33,535 nt of DNA. Source: Pseudomonadota bacterium. GTDB lineage: Bacteria > Myxococcota_A > UBA9042 > GCA-2863065. Below, piece by piece: positions 1 to 8,731 of the stretch. Location: the NCBI GenBank assembly GCA_005776725.1, contig SXOO01000137.1, positions 1 through 33,535 of the forward strand, in the 5' to 3' direction. The notes beneath the pieces are model-generated. The model was not told where the DNA came from, ran no database searches, and was given only the letters and a program-made list of their open reading frames with translations. Positions within the stretch are counted from its first letter, which is position 1. Every line of letters begins with the position of its first letter. The translations under genes were made by a program, and so were the position numbers.

Positions 1-2
1 AC

Positions 3-1574
3 GCGGACGACGACGGCGACGGCTCGCCCGACGTGGACGAGCTACTGTGCGGCGGGACCCAGCTGGCGCCCGGGCTTGCGCCGAGCGAGCTCGATCTCAC
101 GGACACCGACCTCGACGGCGTGGTCAACTGCAATGACGACGACGACGACGACGACGACGTACCGGACGCGGCCGAGCTCTCGGGCGGGACCGAGCCGCTG
201 GTCAAAGACAGCGACGGCGACGGGCTCGACGACGGCGTGGAGGACGTGGACCACGACGGCGTTCAGGACGACGGGGAGTCCAGCGCAGCCAAGAGCGACT
301 CGGACGGGGACGGGCTGGATGACGGGGTCGAGGTGGGCGCGTGCTACGCGGACCCGTGCGTTGGTAGCTCGCCCGTTCTGCCCGATACGGACGGCGACGG
401 CGTGTCGGACGGGGACGAGGACGCCAATGAGAATGGCGCAGTCGACGCGGGCGAGACCGCGCCGCTCGAGAAGGACTCCGACGGCGACGGCGTGCAGGAC
501 GGTGAGGAGATCGGCTGCGACACGGATCCCTTGGACCCGCAGGAGCAACCCCAGGATCTCGACCAGAACGACGTGTGCGACCGAGCCGAGGGCGACGCCG
601 ACAAGGACGGTGTGGCCGACGGCGTGGAGGCGGTGTGCAAGACCAGCCCCACGAGCGGCGCGGACGTGCCGGCCCTGACGGAGCTGGTCGACTCGGACGG
701 AGACGGGCAGCTCGACTGTGCCGACGACGACGATGACGAAGACGGCGTCAACGACCCCCTGGAGATCGCGTGCGGCACCGATCCGAAGAACCCGGGTGTG
801 GCGCCCGCTGAGGCGGTCCGCGGAGACAAGGACGGCGACGGAGCCGCGGATTGCGCGGACGACGACGATGACGACGACGGCCTCGACGACGCCACTGAGT
901 CCGCCTTGGGCACAGACCCGCTGGACGCTGACTCGGACGACGACGGGCTCTCCGACGGCAAGGAGGTGGTGGTGCTCGGCACCTCACCCACCAACGCCGA
1001 CACCGACGGCGACGGCCTGCAAGACGGAACGGAGGCCGGCGTGCCGGCTGCCCTGCCGCCGGGCGAGGGCACCGATCCCGCTGTGTTCGTGGGAGACACC
1101 GACCCGTCCACCACCACCGATCCCGTGCGCAAGGACACCGATCAGGACGGCGTGATCGACGGGGACGAGGACGCCAACCGCAACGGCCGACTGGATGACG
1201 GCGAGGGCGACCCCACGAACAGCTCCGACGGGCTCCTCGACACCGACGGCGACGGCCTCCCAGACCGCGTCGAAGCCGAGCTGGGGACCGACCCGCGCTC
1301 GCCGGACACCGACGGGGACGGGCTGAGCGACAAGGTCGAGGTGGACGCCACGAAGACCGACCCAGTGGACGCGGACACGGACGACGGCGGCGTGCCCGAC
1401 GGCATCGAGGTGCAGGCCGAGACGGATCCGCTGGACGGCACCGACGACTATGGGACCTCGGTGGCCAGCGGTGACAACGTGTTCGGCTGCGACGGCGGGT
1501 CCACGCCGTCGCGTTGGAACGGCACAGCGATCGGGCTGGCGTTGGCGCTGCTGGCGCTCAGGCGCCGACGATGA
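3..1574 (+). CDS. Thrombospondin type 3 repeat protein with MYXO-CTERM-like sorting tail (5' partial)
   Basis: The reading frame is open from the first codon of the window, so the true start lies upstream; about 523 residues are visible. Nearly all of it is Asp/Gly-rich repeats of the form D-x-D-G-D-G-L-x-D, each followed by a GTDP-like step, which is typical of calcium-binding thrombospondin type 3 repeats. The last 30 or so residues contain a Gly-Cys, a short linker, a hydrophobic helix (GLALALLAL) and four terminal arginines. This is the architecture of the MYXO-CTERM signal, which in Myxococcota directs surface anchoring after processing at the Cys. A secreted, calcium-stabilised stalk or surface protein is likely. 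The stop overlaps the next start in ATGA. Function beyond surface structure is not known. Confidence 0.9.
   Translation, partial: ADDDGDGSPDVDELLCGGTQLAPGLAPSELDLTDTDLDGVVNCNDDDDDDDDVPDAAELSGGTEPLVKDSDGDGLDDGVEDVDHDGVQDDGESSAAKSDSDGDGLDDGVEVGACYADPCVGSSPVLPDTDGDGVSDGDEDANENGAVDAGETAPLEKDSDGDGVQDGEEIGCDTDPLDPQEQPQDLDQNDVCDRAEGDADKDGVADGVEAVCKTSPTSGADVPALTELVDSDGDGQLDCADDDDDEDGVNDPLEIACGTDPKNPGVAPAEAVRGDKDGDGAADCADDDDDDDGLDDATESALGTDPLDADSDDDGLSDGKEVVVLGTSPTNADTDGDGLQDGTEAGVPAALPPGEGTDPAVFVGDTDPSTTTDPVRKDTDQDGVIDGDEDANRNGRLDDGEGDPTNSSDGLLDTDGDGLPDRVEAELGTDPRSPDTDGDGLSDKVEVDATKTDPVDADTDDGGVPDGIEVQAETDPLDGTDDYGTSVASGDNVFGCDGGSTPSRWNGTAIGLALALLALRRRR
135..158 (+). repeat. (GAC)8 trinucleotide tract inside the repeat gene
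   Basis: Eight perfect GAC units lie in frame and encode eight consecutive aspartates within a calcium-binding repeat. Shorter GAC-rich tracts recur through the gene near 720-740 and 860-880. A change of one unit would add or remove one Asp without a frameshift. Confidence 0.9.
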
Positions 1575-2104
1575 TCGAAGCCTGTGTTGGCGGCCGGCGC
1601 CGTGTGAGCTGGCATTCGCTCCTCCTAGCGGTCTTCCTCGCGGCTCCGGCCTTGGCGCGGCCCCCGGAGCCGGCGCCACCTCTCGGGGACCTGCAGGAGC
1701 GAGCCCGGACTGTGGTCGCGGCGGTTCGAAAGAACGATCCGTCGCTCGCCAACCCCTTCTTCTATCCGCGGGAAGAGTTCGCGGCCGTCAAGGCCATCAA
1801 GGACCCGCTGAAGTACTTCGACTACCTCCTGGCGGTCTACCACAAGGACATCCGGTCCATTCGGGAGAAGCTGACCGCGCCCGAGAAGGTGGAGTTCGTT
1901 CGGCTCGAGGTCTCGCGCGGACGCAACTTCATCGAGCGGGGCAAGGAGGCCAACAAGGCGCCCTACTACGCGATCTACCGGTCCAGGCTCGTCCTCCGGG
2001 ACGAGGGTGTCGAGCGGGTCTTCACGATCCGGGTGCTCATCAGCTGGAAGGGTCAGTGGTTCGTGACCCACGCGCTCCGCAAGACCATGAACGAGAAGTT
2101 CTGA
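1571..2104 (+). CDS. Small secreted protein of unknown function
   Basis: A 177-residue protein. The chosen ATG overlaps the TGA of the upstream repeat protein (ATGA), which suggests translational coupling; a longer form starting at 1514 would sit inside that gene and was not used. The N-terminus has an Arg-rich n-region, a hydrophobic core (LLLAVFLAAPALA) and an AxA cleavage site, so Sec export to the periplasm or outside is expected. The mature part is charged, with PYYAIYRSRLVL and a final segment ISWKGQWFVTHALR that looks like a beta-rich lipocalin or SnoaL-like end, but I do not recognise a family. Its coupling to the surface repeat protein hints at a shared envelope role. Confidence 0.72.
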   Translation: MIEACVGGRRRVSWHSLLLAVFLAAPALARPPEPAPPLGDLQERARTVVAAVRKNDPSLANPFFYPREEFAAVKAIKDPLKYFDYLLAVYHKDIRSIREKLTAPEKVEFVRLEVSRGRNFIERGKEANKAPYYAIYRSRLVLRDEGVERVFTIRVLISWKGQWFVTHALRKTMNEKF

Positions 2105-2237
2105 CCCGGCTTGGCGTCTTCCGTGTCCTCAGTCGGTTGTGCCGGTTTCCAACCTCGCCTAGGCTCCCCGCAAGAGCACGTTTTCCATGGTCGGGCGGTT
2201 CGCCGACCTTAAGTGGACCACAAAGCGGAGGTTGGCC

Positions 2238-2975
2238 ATGCGTTGTAGGGGCTGTAACGATGTCGGCGGGTTCTATTACCACGAGGTGCGTATCTACAAC
2301 GTCCGGGGGTCGCGGGGAGATTTCCGCATCGCGGGGTATGGCACCACGCTCTACTCCGCCGACTGGACCGCGATCGACGATCTCTGCCCGGCGGTGTCCA
2401 TTCGACTCGTCCTCGGAGCCATCGGGCCGGTGGCCCTTGGCCAGAACTGGATGACCGCGAACCGCGTCAACCCCACGGGGGACAAGCACCCCATCACCTT
2501 CGCAGGCGGCGCGGCGAGCTTCACGCGGAAGACCGTCACGCTGGTCTCCGAGTGGCTCCGGGTCGAGTCGCTGGATCTCGTCGGCACCTCGTTCTGGATC
2601 CCGCAGGGCGTTCTCACCCCAAGAGGCGATGCCTCGTCGGTGTTCGGGAAAGAGTACGATGGCCTACGCGTCGCCCGATCGGGCACCGCGGTTGCGACCG
2701 TTCGGCCGTTCTGCCGAAAGGGCGATGACTTCGAGACGGGCGTGGCGCTCAGCGACGCCGAGTGGGCCACCTTGGAGACGAAGCCGTTCGTGATCCTGGG
2801 ACAGTACTACGAGATGAGCGTGGATCGCCGGGCCCCTCGGCCCAACAAGACCGTCTATCTCGACCCCGCGCATACGCGACACTTCTCACGCCAGAATGGG
2901 GCCAAGCGGCTCGAGACCAGCACGCAGTACCTCTACCTGGCGGATACCACCATCACCGACCTCGACCTGGTCTGA
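2238..2975 (+). CDS. Unrecognised protein without signal peptide
   Basis: A 245-residue protein. ATG at 2238 is preceded by GCGGAGG with about 6 bp spacing, better than the upstream in-frame start at 2187, so I use 2238. There is a CRGC pair near residues 3-6, otherwise a beta-rich, aromatic-rich sequence with no hydrophobic signal or membrane segment. I do not recognise a family. Its last 90 bp overlap the 3' end of the convergent gene on the other strand. It may be a cytoplasmic protein or cargo of a non-Sec secretion system; the sequence does not decide. Confidence 0.65.
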   Translation: MRCRGCNDVGGFYYHEVRIYNVRGSRGDFRIAGYGTTLYSADWTAIDDLCPAVSIRLVLGAIGPVALGQNWMTANRVNPTGDKHPITFAGGAASFTRKTVTLVSEWLRVESLDLVGTSFWIPQGVLTPRGDASSVFGKEYDGLRVARSGTAVATVRPFCRKGDDFETGVALSDAEWATLETKPFVILGQYYEMSVDRRAPRPNKTVYLDPAHTRHFSRQNGAKRLETSTQYLYLADTTITDLDLV

Positions 2976-4037
2976 GGTCGGAGACACCGGCGGTCCCAGC
3001 CCCGTCGCGAGGCGGGACCCGGTCGCCCATCGCCCTGGCGCTCGGGCGTTGAGGCTCGCCCGCCGCGTTCTTGCAACCTGGGGTAGGCCGCGCGCCGGCT
3101 TCGCAAGAACCGCATACGGCTCACGCATGAACTTGGCCAGCTGCAGGGCTTCGGTCCGCTCGACAGGAACGGCAACGAGCGCTCCGCCCCACCGCAGCCC
3201 CAGATAGTCGCGATTGTCGGTCCGGTACAAGCTCACTGCGGTGCCGTCGGGTCCGGGGAGGGGGAGCGTGAGCACGGGGGCGATGAGCATTCGCGACAGC
3301 TCGAAGCGCTTGCGCTTGATGAAGACCGTCCCGAGCTCTCCCAGCGCCTCGCTCACCGCGTGGAGCGCGTCCTCTCCGACGCCGAGCTGCGCGACGGGCA
3401 GGATCGAGTCGCAGAACACAATCGCCCCGGGATCGGGCGGCCGGAGGGGCGCGGGATCGGTGTGAGCGAACACCGCCGCCGCCACCGGCCCTTCGCTTTG
3501 CGTCGGCTGGACCGCGTGGGCCGGCACGGAGCACACGGAGGCCGTGACGGTGCGCTTGAGGTACTGGGCCACGGAGTATACGAACTCCTGACCTTCGTGG
3601 ATCTCGGGCACCGCCGTCTCGAAATAGTCCGCTCCCACGGCGCATCCGATGAAGTGGATCGTGGCCTCTGCGTTGAGACAGGACTTGATGCCGCTCTTGC
3701 CGGACCACTGGACCTTGAGCTCGATACCGCCGGGCGCATCTTCGCCCCTGTTGACCTTGAGGAAGATGCCGGAGTTGCCGGTCGGGAAGATGCCGCCCGG
3801 CTTGCCGTGCCCAATCACGGTCAGTGAGTCAGCCTTCAGCGGTTTCTCGCTCTGCAGGAAGTCACGCACCTGGATGGGGGACTTCGCGGGATCGAGCGCC
3901 ACGATCCGTGCGTCGAGCACCTCCCCTGCAATCTCTGGCGGGGCCGTGACGACTGGGACCTGACCTATCAGCGCGGTCCACGCCGTCTCGATCGCCGGGT
4001 CTCCGTTAGGGGCCGAGAGGAAGATGTAGTGCGGCAT
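2886..4037 (-). CDS. Predicted clan-CD (caspase/CHAT/C80-like) cysteine peptidase-like protein
   Basis: A 383-residue protein starting MPHYIFLSAPNG; the frame is open further upstream but the preceding residues are low-complexity and unlike a protein start. A strand followed by His-Gly (VIGHGKPGG, His77) and, 55 residues later, a strand followed by Gly-Cys (IHFIGCAVG, Cys132) reproduce the catalytic dyad pattern of caspase-fold peptidases such as CHAT, C80 and DUF4347-type domains. No signal peptide is present. The C-terminal 70 or so residues are Arg/Pro/Gly-rich, overlap the convergent gene by 90 bp and contain an inverted repeat, so the true end could be earlier if there is a frameshift. 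The peptidase call rests on the dyad motif only. Confidence 0.6.
   Translation of the reverse strand: MPHYIFLSAPNGDPAIETAWTALIGQVPVVTAPPEIAGEVLDARIVALDPAKSPIQVRDFLQSEKPLKADSLTVIGHGKPGGIFPTGNSGIFLKVNRGEDAPGGIELKVQWSGKSGIKSCLNAEATIHFIGCAVGADYFETAVPEIHEGQEFVYSVAQYLKRTVTASVCSVPAHAVQPTQSEGPVAAAVFAHTDPAPLRPPDPGAIVFCDSILPVAQLGVGEDALHAVSEALGELGTVFIKRKRFELSRMLIAPVLTLPLPGPDGTAVSLYRTDNRDYLGLRWGGALVAVPVERTEALQLAKFMREPYAVLAKPARGLPQVARTRRASLNARAPGRWATGSRLATGLGPPVSPTSDQVEVGDGGIRQVEVLRAGLEPLGPILA
3067..3110. other. Inverted repeat near the 3' ends of convergent genes
   Basis: GTTCTTGC at 3067-3074 is repeated in inverse at 3103-3110 with a GC-rich 28-bp loop. It lies about 90 bp past the stop of the plus-strand gene and inside the tail of the minus-strand gene. 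There is no T-tract, so a terminator role is only possible. Confidence 0.3.
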
Positions 4038-4190
4038 GTCACGACCATACTCCAACTGGCGCGGTGGAGGGAGCCCCCCGCAGATACCGCTGGCTCGAGA
4101 GGCTGGACATTCGCATGCCCGGTCGCTAAGAGCCGTCCGACCGAGGACACCCCGAAGAAGGGCTGCGGTCCTTCGAACCCGGAGCGCGCC

Positions 4191-5927
4191 ATGACACCGA
4201 CTGTTCGTCTCCTTGCCCCCTTCGCCCTGTGCGGGCTGGTCCTCGGCTGCAGCAGCGGAGGCGTGGCCACGATAGAGCCTGCGCTGGCGCCGGCGTTCGG
4301 GGCCGACAAAGCGGACGCAGCGGACGCCGTGGACCGGCTCGGCGCGATCGAGCCCGCCGGTGAGCGGAGCGGCGTCTTCGTCGAGGACCTGGAGTTCCAC
4401 GGGTACGAACTGGTCGTTCGGGATGGCGCCGCTGCTGCGCTGGAGATCACGCAGAAGGGAACCTCGAAGGCGCTGGACACCACGCTCTACGTCTACGGGC
4501 CCAGGAATGCCGCGGGCCAGTTCGGGACGAAGGCGCTCGCCTTCGACGACGACTCGGGATGGGGCCGCTACTCCAAGCTCGCGTCGCTCGCGCTACCGCA
4601 AGGGGGCACCTACCTAGTCGTCGTAGGCACACGAGACGGGCGGGGCCGCGGCGCTTATCGGCTCACGTCGAAGTGCACCACGGGCGAGTGCGGACCCCTC
4701 CCGGTGGAGACGAGCGGTGGCTGCCCGGCAGCGCTCCGCGCGGCGCTCGACAATTGCGTGGCCGACGCCGTGGCCGACCCCGAGTACGACGCCTGGAACA
4801 GCGATCATGAGCACCTCATCACGCAGTGCGCCGACGCCGAGCCCATGGCGCCCGCTTACGACGCGCTCTGCGCCGCTGGCGGCGACGCAGCGCTCTGTGC
4901 GCTGGGGATGGAGGGGGTCTCCCGCACCGTGTTGCCTGTCTGCCGCTCGGAGGCGGTCAACTCGTGGCTCGATGAGCGCTGTGTGTTCGGTGAGACCTAT
5001 CGGGATCTGTTCAGTGGCAATGACGCCGTGATCGTGGTCTCTCGTCGCACTGCCACCACGCCCGGCGCGCTCACGGCGCTGGAGGCGGCCCAGCTCGTGG
5101 CCGCCGTTCGGTCCACGGCCTACGAGGGGATCGAGACGGCCGAGGGCGCCTTCGAGGTGATCGACCAGGGCCAGGCAAACCTCAGCACGCTGTGGGACGC
5201 GAGTAATCGGCGGGCGTATACGGCGGTGGAGGTGGGCGCTGGGGACAACTCGTTTGGGGCGATCTTCGCCCACGGCTCGGACGTCCCGGAGGTGAGCATC
5301 GTCGATGGCACCTTCGAGGGCTGCGCGCGGTTCACGGGCGCCGAGCACCGCCGTTGCGCGTCGGACGCCGAGTGCAGCGGCGGGACGCGGTGTCACGGCA
5401 CCTCGGAGACCGTGCCCTTCGGCCGCTGCCGCGACCCGAAGCTCGACGACCACGCCGCGGAGGGCACCGAGTGCTCTGAGGACACGCTGTGTCCGGTGGA
5501 GGCGGGGCTCATCTGTATCGGCGAGTCCGTGGGCTACGGGCTCTGCGGGCCCACGTGGATGCGGGGGCGCTTCGAGTCACGACCGGAGCTGACCATCCCG
5601 GACGACGGGTCCGACAGGGCCGACGCCCAGATCGCGGTCTTTGGCCTCACCACCGTCCCCGTGGACGCGTGGCTCGACTTCACCATCACTCACCCGCGTC
5701 CCGCCGATCTCGTGCTCTCGCTGACCAACCCGGCCGGGACCACCGTCCCAGTTACGGCGAGCATGGTCGGGGACGGGGGCGAAGTTCGCGTGGAGCGCCT
5801 CGCGGTGGGCGTGCCGGGCGACGAGATGGTCAACGGACTCTGGACGCTGACCGTCGTGGACCAGAAGTCCGGCGAGAGCGGCGTCCTTCAAGAGTTCGCG
5901 CTGGATCTCACCTCGCGTTGGGACTGA
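4191..5927 (+). CDS. Lipoprotein with PPC-like and proprotein-convertase P-domains
   Basis: A 578-residue protein. ATG at 4191 has GGAG 6 bp upstream and opens a lipoprotein signal (GLVLGC, lipidated Cys20). Residues about 60-160 look like a bacterial pre-peptidase C-terminal (PPC) beta-sandwich: TLYVYGP, an acidic DDDSG stretch, then GGTYLVVVGTRDGRGRGAYRL. A middle domain of about 230 residues is unrecognised. A Cys-rich segment near residues 385-455 is probably disulfide-bonded. The last 110 residues resemble the P/Homo-B domain (LTIPD, DLVLSLTNPAGT, NGLWTLTVVD). These accessory domains normally accompany secreted peptidases, but I see no catalytic domain, so an adhesive or inhibitory surface lipoprotein is equally likely. 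Only 3 bp separate its stop from the convergent neighbour. Confidence 0.85.
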   Translation: MTPTVRLLAPFALCGLVLGCSSGGVATIEPALAPAFGADKADAADAVDRLGAIEPAGERSGVFVEDLEFHGYELVVRDGAAAALEITQKGTSKALDTTLYVYGPRNAAGQFGTKALAFDDDSGWGRYSKLASLALPQGGTYLVVVGTRDGRGRGAYRLTSKCTTGECGPLPVETSGGCPAALRAALDNCVADAVADPEYDAWNSDHEHLITQCADAEPMAPAYDALCAAGGDAALCALGMEGVSRTVLPVCRSEAVNSWLDERCVFGETYRDLFSGNDAVIVVSRRTATTPGALTALEAAQLVAAVRSTAYEGIETAEGAFEVIDQGQANLSTLWDASNRRAYTAVEVGAGDNSFGAIFAHGSDVPEVSIVDGTFEGCARFTGAEHRRCASDAECSGGTRCHGTSETVPFGRCRDPKLDDHAAEGTECSEDTLCPVEAGLICIGESVGYGLCGPTWMRGRFESRPELTIPDDGSDRADAQIAVFGLTTVPVDAWLDFTITHPRPADLVLSLTNPAGTTVPVTASMVGDGGEVRVERLAVGVPGDEMVNGLWTLTVVDQKSGESGVLQEFALDLTSRWD

Positions 5928-5930
5928 CGC

Positions 5931-7106
5931 TCAAGTGGCGCGGAAACGCGCCTCGAGGTCAGTCGCCAGGGGCTCCGCCACCCCCTCGAAGCGAAGGAGC
6001 ACGTCCTCCGGCCGCGACACACCCACACCCTCTTGGGCGCCGCGGAGGATCTGAGGCAGCTTCCACGCCACCGTCGTCCGGAGCAGCTCCTGGACCGGAT
6101 CCGGCGCGGGTACCTCGGTGCGCGCCTGCTCAGACTGCAGGAGGGCGACCCCCAGCGCGTCGAGCGCCACACGGTCGGAGCTGGCGAGGATCAGACCGGG
6201 CGCAGTGATCACCTCGTCTCCCAAGATGCCCTCGGGCCCCCCGTTGACCATGCAGGTGATGGCGTCGATCACATTCATGAGCGGGTTGAAGGCCTTGTTG
6301 AGGATGACGATGTCGTGCGACAGCTTGTCGACGTCGTTGGCCACGTAGTGCATGCGGTCGCGTGACTCGTCCCCAACGGCGCCGATGAGGTTCTTCATCG
6401 CTAGGCTGAAGCCGCCCCAGCGGTGGTCCTTGCAGACGGCCACGTTGATGAAGTGGTCGGCCTCCACGATCTTGCGGAGCGCCTGAATGCCCCCGAGCCC
6501 GTCCCAGGTCGCCTCCCAGCCGGCCGGCTGAACCAGCACCCACGCGTCCGGGTCGTTCTTCGGGATCGGCGCGCCGTACACCTCGTCGGCGCCGGCGGCT
6601 CGAGCGGCCTCGGTGAGCCCCGAGTCGTTCAGCGCGGCCTCGCTGGAGAAGCCGCGGGCGCAGCGATCGCCCACGATCACCGTGGCGCCGCGGGCCTTCA
6701 GCAGCTTCACGAGCGCCCCGAGGACGGTGCCGGAGGTCCGAATGCCGGCCACCTCGGGGAGGAAGGGGTGCACGGCGTTGGGCTTCACGAACACCGTCTG
6801 GCCGGGCTGGATGGCCTCGAGCCCACCGGCGAGAACGAGCGCCCTCGTGACCGCCGCTTCCACGTCGCCCGCTGCGATGCCCACCGCTGACACCGCCACC
6901 ATTCCTGGGGGGACGTTCAGGTCCTCCGGCGGCGCGGCGGTGTCCACGCCGACGTCCTCGGGCGCCGGCAGGTCGTCAGGGGGCGCCGAAGTGTCGGCAG
7001 GCGCTGTGGTGTCAGCAGGCGCCCCGGCCGTCTCGCCGGAACAGGCCCCAACGATGGATACGCCAGCAGCACCGAGGAAGGAGCGACGCGTGAGCGGAGT
7101 GGTCAT
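5931..7106 (-). CDS. DUF362 family protein with Tat/lipoprotein-type N-terminus
   Basis: A 391-residue protein. The N-terminus TRRSFLGAAG is a twin-arginine signal and ends in a lipobox (IVGAC, Cys22), so a Tat-exported, lipid-anchored protein is predicted. Residues 25-65 are a Pro/Ala/Asp-rich linker. The rest matches the DUF362 family: GQTVFVKPN early, a KARGATVIVGDR strand, CKDHRWGGFSLAMKNLIG, and a late segment GLILASSDRVALDALG. DUF362 proteins are often paired with iron-sulfur domains, but no Cys cluster is present here. The biochemical role of the family is unsettled. It lies downstream of the ExoD-like and small secreted genes on the same strand. Confidence 0.88.
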   Translation of the reverse strand: MTTPLTRRSFLGAAGVSIVGACSGETAGAPADTTAPADTSAPPDDLPAPEDVGVDTAAPPEDLNVPPGMVAVSAVGIAAGDVEAAVTRALVLAGGLEAIQPGQTVFVKPNAVHPFLPEVAGIRTSGTVLGALVKLLKARGATVIVGDRCARGFSSEAALNDSGLTEAARAAGADEVYGAPIPKNDPDAWVLVQPAGWEATWDGLGGIQALRKIVEADHFINVAVCKDHRWGGFSLAMKNLIGAVGDESRDRMHYVANDVDKLSHDIVILNKAFNPLMNVIDAITCMVNGGPEGILGDEVITAPGLILASSDRVALDALGVALLQSEQARTEVPAPDPVQELLRTTVAWKLPQILRGAQEGVGVSRPEDVLLRFEGVAEPLATDLEARFRAT

Positions 7107-7224
7107 CCGGTCCAGGTATCAGAAATCAGCGCGGCAGGCATCCCGGCACCACGACCCTCGCGGGCGGCCTTCGACTTGAGCCCAGTGAGCGGCGGGCCCA
7201 TCCCCCAGGCTGAGTGGAAGAGCG

Positions 7225-7800
7225 TCAGCGGATCGGCGCAGCCTTGTCCGGCTGCGTGAGCCAACGCTCGAACCGCCCCAAGTCATCCGGCGACAGCCAG
7301 GCGCCCCCAACGCTCTCCAACCAGCCGTACCGCGCGTCATGGCGGAGGACGACCAGGAGCTGCGCGCCGGGCGCCGGCGCGACTCCCGCGTAACGGGGCC
7401 AGATGGGAGACTTGGACACACCGTCCACACAGTCGAGGTGGGAGAGGTGCACCAGATCAGGCACGTTGGCGGGCACGATGCGGAGCTTGGCCGGGGGCTT
7501 TGGGCCCTTTCCGGGGCCACGAACCACGCGGTCGAGGCGCGCCCGATACTCGACGAAGTCGTAAGGCTCGCAGCGCTTGGCGCCTCTTCCCTTCACGGGG
7601 TAGGCGCGCTTCACCGACTCGGGCCGTTCGAGCGTAACCAGCGCCAGCGTGGCATGTCCGCTGTGCACTGGGGCCAGCAGCTGTTCGAGCGTGAGGTCGT
7701 CGGAGTGCACCTGACCCGCAAGGGCCGGTTGAGCCGCCTGAATGGCGAGGACCGACAGCGCGGCCGTCAGGAACCGGCCCTTCGCCGAGTGTCCGGTCAT
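7225..7800 (-). CDS. Small secreted protein of unknown function
   Basis: A 191-residue protein. The start at 7800 is supported by AAGGAG about 7 bp upstream and by the signal peptide it opens (FLTAALSVLAIQAAQPALA). The longer open frame upstream overlaps the ExoD-like gene and is disregarded. The mature protein has two Cys residues flanking the middle (KRCEPY and LDCVDG) and a beta-rich pattern LVTLERPESVKRAYPV ... LLVVLRHDARYGW. This somewhat recalls periplasmic proteins with an OB or tissue-inhibitor fold, but I cannot name a family. It starts 52 bp after the ExoD-family gene ends and is probably co-transcribed with it. Confidence 0.75.
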   Translation of the reverse strand: MTGHSAKGRFLTAALSVLAIQAAQPALAGQVHSDDLTLEQLLAPVHSGHATLALVTLERPESVKRAYPVKGRGAKRCEPYDFVEYRARLDRVVRGPGKGPKPPAKLRIVPANVPDLVHLSHLDCVDGVSKSPIWPRYAGVAPAPGAQLLVVLRHDARYGWLESVGGAWLSPDDLGRFERWLTQPDKAAPIR

Positions 7801-7852
7801 TCGGTGCTCCTTGCTTGGTGGACCGCGGGTGGCCGTGTCGCCCGCCGCCGGC

Positions 7853-8449
7853 TCAGCTCGTGAGGTAAAGGTAGCCGAGGACGGGGCCAAGGATGAGGAT
7901 GGCGAAGGAGGCGAGCGCCACGACGAAGGCGACGTAGCCGGCCAGGACGACGTACCCGTCGTCCTCGAGGAGACCAAGCGCCAGCAGGACGATAGGCACC
8001 GTCGGGATCGTGTTACTCGCGGGGAGCGGGATGGGGAGCGCCAGCAGAACGGCGCACACGACCATGACGGCAGAGGCCAGGACGCGTGACCACCCGGCCC
8101 GCATGAACTTCCCGCGAGGCTTCACGTACTTCTCGAGCCATCGGAAGAGGGTGGCCCCCTTCTCGCAGATGGTCCGCGTCATCCCGTTCGGGATCTGGCG
8201 ATCGCGGTAGCGCGCGGGGATGTAGGGCGCTTTCCCGAAGGCGTAGGCCACGCTGATCGTGATGATCGCCGCGCCGAAGAGCGCGGAGAGCCCGACGGTG
8301 GGGATCGGCTGCAAGAACGGCACGCAGAGGAAGAGCGTGGCCATGAGGTGGCTGCGGGTGCCGAAGCGCTCGACCAGGGACGACAAGGTGACGGGCGTCG
8401 ACTCCTGAAGATCGCGTGCCAGTTGGTCCAGGGTGTGGGACATGCCCAT
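7853..8449 (-). CDS. ExoD-family exopolysaccharide-associated membrane protein
   Basis: A 198-residue protein of the ExoD type (Pfam ExoD). The N-terminal helix (LDQLARDLQ) and the phrase ERFGTRSHLMATLFLCVPFLQPIPTVG are characteristic, followed by hydrophobic segments at about 40-70, 118-140 and 145-195. ExoD was named from rhizobial mutants defective in exopolysaccharide; its direct function is not settled. AGGAG lies 9 bp before the ATG; a second ATG two codons on is also possible. It heads a likely three-gene minus-strand run with the small secreted protein and the DUF362 protein. Confidence 0.9.
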   Translation of the reverse strand: MGMSHTLDQLARDLQESTPVTLSSLVERFGTRSHLMATLFLCVPFLQPIPTVGLSALFGAAIITISVAYAFGKAPYIPARYRDRQIPNGMTRTICEKGATLFRWLEKYVKPRGKFMRAGWSRVLASAVMVVCAVLLALPIPLPASNTIPTVPIVLLALGLLEDDGYVVLAGYVAFVVALASFAILILGPVLGYLYLTS

Positions 8450-8731
8450 CGATGTTCGCTCCTAAGTTGCGCCCGTTCCTTCGGGCGACGCCAAGCGGGT
8501 GGGTCCAGCAGCGGTGGGAGCTGCAAGACGGTTGGGCAGGGTAGCTGGCGGAGGAGGGCGGGTCCAGATGAAGGTGGATGTGCACGGAGTGGCATCAGCG
8601 CGAGCGAAGTGACCGGAAAACGGCCGCAATCGTCCTGTGACGCCAGCCCCAGGATTGGGAGCGTACGACAGAACACCTGCGTCGCAGACGCCGCGTGAGG
8701 CCAATCACCACGAACGATAAGGAGCGGCGTC

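Noticed and set aside
344..1138. Minus-strand Ser/Pro-rich frame of 264 codons
   Set aside because: It is the reverse reading of the Asp/Gly repeat gene, so the Ser-rich repeats are an artefact of GAC/GGC repeats.
135..1450. Possible CRISPR or satellite array
   Set aside because: The periodicity is that of protein repeats with variable spacing and divergent DNA; there are no identical direct repeats with unique spacers.
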